Positions 51,126-62,400 of a stretch of DNA of 64,000 bases are shown in pieces. A program made the position numbers and the translations under genes. Under the pieces are notes generated by a model. It was given only the letters and a program-made list of their open reading frames with translations, was not told where the DNA came from and ran no database searches. Source of the DNA: Synchiropus splendidus (lineage: Eukaryota; Chordata; Actinopteri; Syngnathiformes; Callionymidae); NCBI RefSeq assembly GCF_027744825.2, contig NC_071338.1:30113501-30177500 (forward strand), given 5' to 3'. Numbering within the stretch: position 1 is the first letter of the stretch; each line of letters begins with the position of its first letter.

Positions 51126-53675
51126 ACTGAGAATAATCTCAGACCAGATCTTCATCGACGTGTGCACGGCACTCTGCCGTCTCTGGACTGACAAACCTTG
51201 ACATACGTGGACACACATCTTTCCTCATCATTTAAGCTCTGCGCAGCTTCACATGCAAGCGGTGCTTCACACCTGGTGTCTCCTAAATCTTACAAAACGA
51301 TGAGCCCAAGCATTGATGCAGTCTTTTAAACGGCTAACAAAAATCCCACCATACAATTTGATGAGTTCAATTACGACTAGAGTTTGCTTGTCATGTGCAC
51401 TTCTGATATCGATTCTGGCTCCAGTACTAAATGCACTGGCCACAGCAACAAGAAATATTTAACTGTAAAGTCGCCGCAGTGCACTCGACATCCACTTATA
51501 TTTGAGAAAAAAAACTGTGGTTGGTTGTTGAAAGGATAAGACGAGCTGCTCTGTTTGACACGTTTGGAACGGAAATGTGCAAAAATTGAAGTTTTTTTTT
51601 TTTATTGTTTACATTGGGTTTATTGTGCTAAAGCAGTTCAAAAATGCAGAATTCGCTGTTGAATGTTTAGAATGTAGTTTTCAAGGAATTTGCTCAATGC
51701 CTCATAGGTCAAACGTTTTGTAAAAAAAAAAAAAAAATCTCTTCTCTTTTGCACCGTACATTTCACCTTCACCTGAAAGTGCTGAATATTTATGTAATGG
51801 AAATCAGAAGTCACAGCCATAATTCAAGTCAGACTGAAGTGACGCTTCAATTTTCGTTCAGGTTGTCAAACAAGACATTCTGTTGGACTCGTGTATTTAT
51901 TTATATTGCTTTCAAGAAACCGATCTCTTTGTCACGCCGTTTACGGACACATTTGGTCCTGAGTTTTGTTTTCAAGAAACTGATAAGTCCTTGTGTGGTT
52001 GTCACAGCAAAGCAATGTCGACAGACTCTCAGCCACTTTCTCTGTGCTGTTGTCATTCTAATTCAATGACTTCACTGGGCCTGGTGACGGCAGCCTATTT
52101 TCTCACCTTCTGTGATCTGTGGTCAGGTTCTTCTGCTGCTCCATGCTTTTCAAGGGAGATTACACTAAGGACCCATGCACAACGTCACCTCAGTGACGCA
52201 CACTATGTTTGAAATGACACTGTTATAGTCTTTTAATTCAAATCACGTTGTGTTATATTCCGTTTGCATTTTCTTCGTCGTCTTTCTTTGATGTCTTCAA
52301 ATCTTTCTCCTTGCTGTGAGGGGGTTTTCTCTGTCATGGTTTATTTTGTGCTCTTTGGCCTTTGCTATGTTAATGAAGATGTATACGGAAACGCCAAATC
52401 ATCCGCCCCTGTCTTATCTATAGCATGATTCTCTTTAGCCAATGTCTCACTATGACATGGATGGGTGTGTATGGAGTGTACACCGACTCTGAATATAAAG
52501 TATAAATAAATTGTGAATAAATCAACTTTATATGAAACATCTTGTGGATGGAAATTGTTTCATTATTTATTATTTCTGTCATCTGCATCAGGTACTTTTT
52601 GAAACATTACTTCTGTATGGATTTTCTTCTTGTTTTGTAAGAGGTGTCTATTGTCGTCCAAATGTCTTAAGATGCACATAAGTGTTTTCTTGAAACACAA
52701 GAAATGACAATTAAGTCCAGTCACAACAATTACAAGCTGCATTTTCACTCACCCCCACTAAGTCTTACGCGTCTATTAAACCAGTGATCCTGAACCATAG
52801 GGCTGGGGCCCATGGTTGGGCCGCGAGCGCCCCCTAGAGGGCTGCTAGAAGTTTTTTGTTTTACACCTTTGGGCCCTGAGGCGCTCAGTTTTAATACATG
52901 AGCCACGTATGGTGGCAGTAGTGTGTCACTGAATTGACTTGACAGCTGCAAAACTGTGATAGTTACCGACTATGGAGAAGTTCTTGGAAAGAAAAAAAAT
53001 GATAAAGTGATGGCGCCCACAACAGTAAAAACTGTTCACCTGTTGGAGCAGTTTTTAATGTTAACATTTTATGGTGATTCTTTCATTTCAAAAAGAAAAT
53101 ATTTCATGATATTTAGACAGTGTTTTATTATATATATTTTATTCAGATTCACATCACACAGACATTGAGTGAATATTTGGTAGATAAATGTGGTGGCTGG
53201 TGTGCTTTACTCATTTCTTTTTTTTTTTTTCTATTTTAACGCAATAAAATCTACAATAACAAAATAAAATTGAAGTCTATTATTGCGTTGACTCAATGCC
53301 AGCCTCCTTGCTCAGTGACTCTAGTAGTCCAGAATAATTCCTGAAAAAAGTCTTCGCAGTATTCAGCTTTTCATTTGATTAAAATATCCAAACATAAATA
53401 TTGCTCGATATAAGTGGTCAAGCGTCACGGTTTATTTCCCTATCGGTAAAAATAATTATTTTTATAAAAAATGATCTGTTCTTGTGTTCGTTTGGAACAG
53501 GCACATCTTTGGACAGCAATATTCAGAGGGGTCCTGACCCACGTTGCATGGCAGCAGGAAGACTAGTGTGTCCTTTGCCGGAGTAGTTGTTGTAATCTTC
53601 AACTCGCTCCTGACAAACATGTCGAGTCATTAACTCGGGACTCGTAGCGTGTCCCTGTTGGGGCATTTTAGCAAG
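51126..53675. other. vps26a 3' UTR and supv3l1 promoter side
   Basis: Probably 3' UTR of vps26a up to the AATAAA signals at 52505-52521, then a reversed repeat copy (52780-52980), then AT-rich DNA. The last 100 bp should be supv3l1 5' UTR. Open frames between 51749 and 52212 are not recognised. Confidence 0.45.
52780..52980 (-). repeat. dispersed repeat, copy 2 (inverted relative to 47920)
   Basis: Reverse-complement relative of 47920-48110, containing GGTGGCAGTAGTGTGTCACTG and CGAGCGCCCCCTAGAGGGC. The two copies face each other across vps26a exons 4-9. Confidence 0.6.
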
Positions 53676-56211
53676 ATGACCGCACGACCATGTCTATTTC
53701 GGCTCGCCCGGCTGCGGCGTCACATCAACTGCGCCACTCGTTTCAGGGCTGGGGTTTATCATGCGGCTCCCGAGTCGGGTTTTTTAAACAGCCAGGACCG
53801 AGGTGGCTCCTTGGTTTGCTGCAGGGCTACTTCGTCCAACAACTCCGCTCCCAAACCCCCGGACACCTCTCTGTTCGTGCCTGTCTCTCTGAGGACCGAC
53901 GTCGGTGTGGATGAAAGCGTCGGAGCAGAGCTAAGCCAACCGCTGGATAAAAGTTTGTTGACTCTCTCTACTCGCTATTTCCGGGTGCAGAAATCAATAA
54001 AAGATATATTTACTTACTTGAAGTCACTGGCTGACAATAGCATTTTAATTTTTTTTTTTTTTTAGCCAAGTTGCTTTTATTTCATTTTGGGATAGATGGA
54101 AAAACACCTGCTCCCTCATGACTGCTTTGCCCTGCTCCGTACTTTCAGGTGAGCTGTTAAAAATTCTAAACCGGTTCTATAAGAAGAAGGAGATACAAAA
54201 GTTGGCAGCAGACAACGGCCTTGATGGTGAGTAAGAAAGCTCAATCACAGCACACATCTGAAGTTGTTTTTTAGTCTGATTCTCTACGCCTTTCACAAAC
54301 TTTTTATGCATCAAAGATGCTTCACTTTGGTTGTCTTTTAGTTTATTGCTCCTTTGTGATCAACATGTCGTGTGTCTGCTGTGTGGCCAATGTTTTGCAT
54401 TTGTTTCTTTCCAGCTCGTTTGTTCCATCAGGCTTTTGTCAACTTCAGGAAATATGTCCTTGAGGTGGCGTCTCTTCCTGCTGATCTGCACATCATCCTC
54501 AGTGACATCTGTGCTGGAGCAGGTTGCTTTACTGAAATGATTTCCCTCAACATTAAACCATGGAGTAATTCCATTTTCTCTGACTGTAGGTCACATCGAC
54601 GACATCTTCCCCTATTTTATGCGTCACGCCAAGCAGATCTTTCCAATGCTTGATTGTATGGACGACCTGCGAAAGATCTCTGACCTCCGAGTGCCGGCCA
54701 ACTGGTCTGTATCTCAAGTAGTTTTTGTCTGTAAAGTGAGTTGTGATTGTGGTGAATAAATGTAAGGTCGTGACGGTTGTTAAATCATTTGAATACTTGA
54801 GCGTAAGCGTGTGTGTGATTCAGAGTGAAAAGAAGAAACGCCTTACTATTCGTTGTGCAGGTACTCGGAAGCTCGTGCCATTCAGAGAAAAATTGTGTTC
54901 CATGCTGGGCCCACCAACAGTGGTAAAACCTACAACGCCATTCAGCGCTACCTGGCGGCAAAGTCCGGAGTCTACTGTGGCCCCCTGAAACTGCTGGCGC
55001 ACGAAATCTTTGAGAAGAGCAATCAAGCGGTTCGTACTGTAGACATCATGTTGCTCTTCTGCTTTGGTTCAGTCTGTTTATTAGATGTTTCCTTTCCTTC
55101 TTTGTATTTGTCAAAGACATGTGCGTGAAGAACAAAGGAACACTGTGTTGACCTTTGTGAGGTCAATGGCAAATGAGTGGCCTCTTGTAATCCCAATGTT
55201 TTCAGATAAATCATGTTTTTTGTTTTTTTTTTGTTCATATCTGATGTAGTTTTTACTGAAATGTTTGTCCTGTTACACATGAATAGAATGTTCTATGTGA
55301 CCTGGTGACTGGGGAGGAGAGAACCTTCGTGGACCCAGAGGGTCGACCGTCTCATCATGTTGCCTGCACGATCGAAATGTGTAACGTTACAACTCCCTGT
55401 AAGTCAACGCCACCGTCACACTCTTTGATTATTGTCTTCCAAGTCATTAAAAAAAAGACTCTTCCATTTTCCAACCCTCAGATGAAGTTGCTGTTATCGA
55501 TGAAATACAAATGATCAGAGATCCGTCCAGAGGCTGGGCTTGGACACGAGCCCTGCTGGGTGTGTAGAACAATGTAGCTCACTTCATCTGGCCTTGTTTT
55601 GCTTCCATTTAATCCTCCCACCTGTTTTCTGTCAGGTCTTTGTGCCGAGGAAATCCATGTGTGTGGTGAACCTTCAGCCATAGGCTTTGTCCGGGAGCTC
55701 ATGTTCACCACTGGAGAGGAGGTGGAGGTGAGAGACTGTGCCATTTGTGCCGTTCACATTGAAGCTTTTCTATATTTTAATGTGTTTGGTCCCTCATTAG
55801 GTTCACACCTACCAACGCTTGACCCCGTTTTCAGTCTTGGATCAGGCCGTTCAGTCGCTGGACAACCTGAGGCCAGGAGACTGCATCGTGTGCTTCAGTA
55901 AAAACGACATCTACTCACTCAGCCGACAAATTGAGGCGAGGGGAATAGAGTGTGCTGTGATCTACGGGAGTCTGCCTCCAGGTGTGTTTTCAGTAGGATG
56001 TTGATGCCTTGGGTAATGCATCTAATGGACCCATACATACATTAAAACAACAAAATATTGTTTATTTTGCATCAGTTTGACAATAGCACAATAAATCACG
56101 ATGGTGTCTATATTCAAGTTTTTATATCACCTTGTTTAAACTAAAACTTAATGTCTTGAAAATATCTGTGTATTAATTTCAATTTTTATAATATTAAATT
56201 ATTTTTTGTTG

Positions 56212-56299
<88 letters not shown>

Positions 56300-58947
56300 C
56301 TACAATCTACTACCAGCTAAAGACATGAAATGGTGTCTTGCCGTGCATATATTAAATAGAGATTCTCTCTGTGCCCTCAGGTACCAAGCTCTCCCAGGCC
56401 AAAAAATTCAATGATCCTGATGATCCTTGTAAAATCTTGGTTGCAACCGATGCCATAGGGATGGGTCTCAATTTGTAAGTGAATCTCTTGTGTTTTTCGT
56501 CAGTAACTGCAGATAAAATTACGACCTCAAAACACAAGATGTTATACAAACTGTTGTATCAGTGTTTCACACACACTTTGTACTTATAAATACGTCAGAA
56601 GGTAAAAGGAAGGGAAATCAGATAAAAATAATGAAATACAGCACAAATGCATATAAAATTGATATTCATAAACTTGAAAGAGATAAATAATATAATACTA
56701 TAATCAGTTCTTTTTAAAAAGATTTTCATAATAGCTGTATGAAGATCTTGTTTTACACCTCTTGTCATTTTGTCATTTAAATGCTGTGTGTGTGAACTGC
56801 CTGATTTAGTTATTTTTTAAAACAAACTTTAAACTATTATCTCTTTTTCTTCTCCTCCATCATCACTTGGTGGCGCTCATTCTGTTTCTGTTTTATGCGC
56901 CGTGTGATGATGTCATCAGCTGCCTGTTTTCTCTCCAGGAGTATCAAGCGCATCATCTTCAACAGTCTGGTCAAACCAAACATCAATGAGAAGGGGGAGA
57001 AACAGATGGAGACCATCAGCACCTCACAAGCGCTGCAGATTGCCGGTCGTGCAGGAAGGTTCGTGGTGTTGGATCAGAAAAGGTCATTTCTGCCTGGATG
57101 TGTTGGTGATCTGTGGTGTGGGCCTTTTGCCCAGGTTCTCCTCTAAGTTCAAAGAGGGAGAGGTTACAACAATGCACAGGGATGATCTCCCCGTCCTGAA
57201 GGAGATACTCAGCCATTTGGTGGATCCAATAGAGGTGAGCCTCAACATGCCGTGATCTGTTTGCATTTCAGTTAAAAGCCCAGCAAACTGTAGAACGAAG
57301 TTGGGAACATGTAGTCAAGAGCGCTGTGCTCTGTGTCAGACTGCAGGTCTTCATCCCACTGCAGAGCAGATCGAGATGTTTGCTTATCATCTGCCGGACG
57401 CGACGCTCTCCAACCTGATCGTGAGTTTCCAATCTCATGCTCATTTGCAGCTCAACCTCTGTCGTCTCCACTTGGTGCAGTCTGGTGGCCAGAATTGTCG
57501 TGGAAAATAAATGCCATACATGCTGTGACAGTTACACTCTTGAAATGATGGATTTCTCTTTTTAAAAACTGCCTTTGGAGCTCTGAAATATATTATTATT
57601 TACTTATCAACGGTGAAGTCAGTCTGAATAACAAGCGAAAAGTGTGTGGAAATGTGCACTGTTCCACACCAGCTTCAGAGCTGAGGTACAGGAGTTTCTA
57701 CTGGTGTTGGTCCATTGGCGACACTTGGAGCCGATCCGGGGATCTGCACATCAGAGACAGTTGGAGAGATGTCCTCCTTGTCCCACAGTGGGGAAGTTCA
57801 TCTGATCTAATTCAAGAGCTACGTTGTCTGTATTCTGCATCAAGATGGATTTTATTATCTCGAAATGAAGTAACACACGCTGCTTATTGAGGTCAAAACA
57901 CCCCTCTGTCAGCCAGGTTTCAACAAGTAACTTCACAGCGACACAATCCACCCAGTAGCAGTCGACAGTGATGAGCACGTCCTGCCAGCCTCTCATGACT
58001 CTCCTCTCGCCGTCTCTCAGGACATTTTCGTCAGTCTGTCTCAGGTGGACGGCCTGTATTTCGTCTGCAACATCGAGGACTTCAAGTTTCTGGCCGACAT
58101 GATTCAGCACATCCCTCTCAGCCTGAGGTCTCGCTACGTCTTCTGTACCGCTCCCATCAATAAGAAGCAGCCTTTCGTCTGCACCTCCTTCTTGAAGGTC
58201 AGAGATGTGAGGAGATTCTGTGTGAAGACGTGTTGTATGGTGTGACAGTAAAGCCCTTGAAATGACCCAAAAAAAGCTTTTTGGACAATAAAAAATGACC
58301 TTCTTTCTGTCTGATCTCCTCTGTAGTTTGCACGACAGTTTAGCAGAGACGAACCGCTAACGTTCGACTGGATTTGTCGCCATGTCAACTGGCCTGTGGC
58401 TCCACCCAAAAACATCAAAGACCTGGTTCACCTGGAAGCCGTCCATGACGTGCTGGATCTCTACCTCTGGCTCAGGTAGCCACTGGCCCGACTCAACTGC
58501 TGAGTCCGAATTCTGCGTCTGACTTTGCTTTCTTCATCCAGCTACCGCTTCATGGACATGTTCCCGGACACGGCATTGGTCCGGAATATTCAACAAGAAC
58601 TTGATGACATCATCCAACAAGGCGTCCAGAACATCACGCGCCTGATCCGAGCCACCGACCCGACCATCACAGAGTCCCAGAACAGCCGCAGCGGCTCGGC
58701 ACCGGCGGGTTCCCTCAGCGGTGGCGGCGGCGGCGGCGGTGGTGGTCATGTGATGAGCAGGAGAGGCCCGAAGGAGAGCAACTCACTGGCCAGTCGCCTG
58801 GTGAGAGACGGACTTTTGACGTCAGACGTGCTGCAGCAGCTGCAGAGGGAGTGGCTCAAGGACCAGAAGTCCAGAATCGGAACCGAGACTGAGGAAGGAC
58901 ATTACGATGATAACAACAAAGGGAGAAGAAAAAAGAAGAAGAAATGA
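53676..58947 (+). CDS. supv3l1: ATP-dependent RNA helicase SUPV3L1, mitochondrial (Suv3)
   Basis: Mitochondrial Ski2-like RNA/DNA helicase. With polynucleotide phosphorylase it forms the mitochondrial RNA degradosome. Exons: 53676-53952, 54149-54226, 54415-54522, 54590-54704, 54861-55029, 55287-55398, 55482-55559, 55636-55727, 55801-55981, 56381-56474, 56939-57058, 57135-57234, 57340-57420, 58021-58197, 58327-58475, 58542-58947, giving 778 aa (human 786). An Arg-rich, acidic-poor leader ([20 protein letters not shown]) suits mitochondrial import. Motif I GPTNSGKT (209-216), DEIQ box (293-296), [11 protein letters not shown] and QIAGRAGR (468-475) are intact. The C-terminal part matches human ([20 protein letters not shown]) apart from a run of nine glycines (about 704-712) and a Lys-rich end. 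Poly(A) signal AATAAA at 59241-59246. Confidence 0.97.
56050..56195 (-). mobile_element. reversed fragment of the 11442-type repeat (supv3l1 intron 9)
   Basis: Its reverse complement aligns with about 11765-11910: TTTTCAAGACATTAA, AACTAAA-type block, GATATAAAAACTTGAATATA, GCTATTGTCAAACTGAT. The hairpin portion is absent. It abuts a (TA)n tract at 56219-56297. Confidence 0.65.
56219..56297. repeat. (TA)n microsatellite
   Basis: About 79 bp of alternating T and A inside supv3l1 intron 9, adjacent to a transposon fragment. Confidence 0.95.
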
Positions 58948-59284
58948 TGAATTGTTTGATTAAAAACTGTATATTTTTAAAAGAGTATCATGTGAACAAG
59001 GCTGAGATGACCAACATTCTGAAGGGTGGTTAATATTCTCCCGTGGAGAAGCAGATGCTCCTTCTTTTTCCTGTCATGGAGCTCTACTTTGTTGTGTGTT
59101 AGAGGACTCATCGTGTGAATTACAGTGTGTGTTGCTTGTTCGTGGGACGTCAGGAGCCGGGGATGTGGTGCACTCTGTGCCCTGTCCCATCATAAACGAC
59201 AGCAGACTGGAGCCAGGGGTTTATATGATTACTAATGTATAATAAAATCTCAACTCTTGATTGAGAGAACAGAGGTTTGGCTTC

Positions 59285-59315
59285 GGTTAATCATTAAACC
59301 CCTGACCTTTGCTCT
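59285..59315. promoter_or_regulatory. HNF1-like palindrome followed by HNF4/DR1-like site upstream of the hexokinase
   Basis: GGTTAATCATTAAAC (59285-59299) matches the HNF1 consensus GTTAATNATTAAC at all but the last base. Directly after it, TGACCTTTGCTCT (59303-59315) is, in reverse, AGAGCAAAGGTCA, a direct repeat with 1-nt spacing of the HNF4/PPAR type. Both lie about 115-145 bp before the hexokinase ATG. The sites are read directly; their use is inferred. Confidence 0.5.
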
Positions 59316-59427
59316 GAACAAGACGCTGTCAGTCTGGCTCTGCAAGTAAAGGTTCATGAGGCGAATGCTGCTCTGTCTGCAGAGTCTTGTTTCTCACTAG
59401 GCGGCGAGTCTTGCGTGTTGGAACAAG

Positions 59428-62400
59428 ATGTTGGCGGTTCACATCTTCTCCTACTTCTTCACCAAGCTGCAGGAAGATCCGACAAAGAAGGTAAGAGCGT
59501 CTAAATCGTATGAGCCAGTCTCCTCACCTGACAAAAACAGTCTTCAGGTCCTCAGAGACCTGCGAGGAAGGTTTGCTTATTTAAACACGGTAACAGACGG
59601 AACAGCATGATGCGACCGACTCATGTTTCGTCTGCTCAGCAATGATTAACATCTCAGTGAGAGCTCAAACACCTTTAACAGACATGTTCGAGACTCACAG
59701 CAGCAGCTCTAGTTTTTTTTCAGAATCATGTTTTACTTTCCTACAGCGTGTTGACAAGGTGGTTTTCTTGGCTCCTTCAGAAGTTGATATGAGGTCTTCA
59801 TTTAAATGATCTATGGCTGTTTTAACTGTTTTAATCCAACATCATCCCATCGATTATACAACTTTACGCTGTTATTTAATTTTATATATAATAATAATGG
59901 ATTAAGTTGTACAGTGTACATTGAGGCCAAAAATGTAGACTGATTATAGACGTGTGAAGTTCGGTCTAACCTTGGACTAGACTCTCTAATAGACGTCCGA
60001 GACTTATTGGGACTTATCAGCTGAACCGTTCATCATCGGGAGAGTTCATGCTTCATTTACAACTGTGCGCTATCAAAACATCAACCTTTGGAGGTGACCT
60101 TTAAAATGAATCTGCTCTTTGACTCACTCAGTGAAAAACAAATACCGATAAAATATCAGATTTAAAATAGTTTCGGTGGAAAGTTTCAAAGGTTTTAACC
60201 ATAATTTATGGTCCATATAGTTCAATTATGATTCAATCTATAACTCAATTTATTGCTGTTACATTAAAAAATGATTTCCTTCATTTACCAGATATTTCAA
60301 ATGGAGAGAACTTCCTTCAACATCCACCTTAAACAGGATGTCTTTCAAAAGAGATACGCTGGATGGAATATATTAAACTATAAAAATGTGTTTGTTTAAA
60401 TATCTGTTACTCATTCTGACTGCATTTAATTGACCATTTTCTATTATTATTTTGTGAATTGTATGAAAGAATGTATTAATGTCGAACCCCTGCAGCCTTT
60501 GATTTCTTCATGTTTTATTTTTATTTTTCTTTCTTTGTGACTTAAAATGGGAGATGTGATTGGTTGTGGATGATTTCAAGAATGTTTATTATAAACACCG
60601 AACCCTACAGAATTCAATAAAAAGTGAATTGCAAAAAATAAATAAATAAATAAAAAGGATTGAAATGATGATTTCCTCGCTGCTTGCTCAAAACAGGTGG
60701 ACAGATTTCTGTACCGCATGCGTCTCCATGACGACCAGCTCCAGGACATTTCGGCTCGTTTCCAGGCGGAGATGAAGAAGGGCCTCTGCGCTGACAGCAA
60801 CCCGGTCGCCACGGTGAAGATGCTGCCGACGCACGTCCGCTCCACTCCGGACGGAACAGGTTCTCGAACTCCTGGCCAAAAACCCCAGTCAAGTGTGGCT
60901 CAACTCACGATGTCTTCACAGAGAAAGGAGAGTTTCTAGCGCTGGACCTCGGCGGCTCCAGATTTAAAGTCCTTCGTGTCAACGTGAAGGAAGCTCGAGG
61001 GATGCGGCCTGCTGCGGTGGAGATAGAGGAGATGACGTATCCAATATCGAATGACGTCCTCATTGGGAAGGGGACGGAGGTGAGTTTGAGCAGAAGAAAT
61101 CACTTACAAGAGAGCCGTTCTCAAATTCCTCAAGTCGCTGTGTGACTTCCACAGGTCTTCGACCATGTGTCAGAATCTCTGAAGGACTTTCTGCAGAAGA
61201 AGAACATGGATTTGAAGAAGAAACATCCTCTGGCCTTCACCTTCTCCTTCCCTTGTGAACATGCCGCCATAAACAAGGTAACGTCAGGCCTCCCTCCTCC
61301 TCCTACAGAAGAGGAGGAAGAAAAAAGTAACAATTGCCAGAATTCTGACTTTTTTCTCAGCATTCTGACTTAATCTCAGGATTTTGACTTTTTTCTCAGA
61401 ATTCTGACTTTAATCTCAGAAGTCAGGATTCTCACTTTGAAGTGACAATTCTGAGATTAGAGTCAGAATTCTTACTTTAAAGACGGAATTCTGACTTTAA
61501 AGTGAGAGTTATCACTTTTTTCTCAGAATTCTCACTTTAAAGTCAGAATTTTGCCAATTTTTTTTTCCTTCACTGGCCCTAATCCTCTTCCGTATCCTCC
61601 TCCTCCTCTGAAACATAAATTATTTTTGGTAAAACTTTCAATTAACAATAAACAAATTATTTGTTAATTGACAGTTAGTACATGGTTAGTCTCGGTCAGT
61701 CTTGGCCAAACACTAGTCAATGCTCTGTTATGATTAATTGGCTGACTGGCTAATATGCAGCGAATACGCGGCACATTTATTGTTTTGTTAAGCATAACAA
61801 ATGTTACCTTATTTAAAGTCTGACCTTCATTTCTGATCTTGACCTTCCGAATTATTCCAACCAGGAATCTGCTCAAGCAAAACACGTCACCGGAAAACAA
61901 GTGCCCCTTTGCGATAGTTGGCTAAAATCGTTTTGTGTTTTCATTTGGTGCTAAAATCAATTATGAATGAACGAATGTGAGCCGTAGCGCAGCAGTTTCA
62001 CGGACAGCTTCGACATTCAAATATTTTGAGCCAATATATCTTTTGTCTTGTCTGTCTTTTTTATGATACAAATCGCTGCAAATAAATTAAAAATACGCCA
62101 CCAACACATACTCAAATGAACAAATAATTGAGTGACAGACTTTTTAATAACCAAATTTTATATGAAACAATCAAAAATGATCTTCACCTTAAATGTGTCA
62201 AAACTCTGCTTGTAATTACTGAAAATAAAACCTAAGCACCGAATATACTGTGTACAATAGAGCTGTTTACAAAGAAGGTGGTTGTCCGGATATTTGACGA
62301 AACATCAGAGTGGCATCTGAATGTTTTCTGTGGTGCTGATGTTTGTGGTTTGTGGTAAACAAAGCCCAAAACGCAGCAGAGGAATTGAAAACAGAGACAG

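Noticed and set aside
51749..52212. Overlapping plus-strand frames of 106 and 109 codons after vps26a
   Set aside because: They lie in the probable vps26a 3' UTR, have no splice context, and resemble no protein I know.
57642..58110. Frames in supv3l1 intron 13 on both strands
   Set aside because: They straddle intron sequence and the antisense of exon 14. The exon itself is explained by supv3l1.
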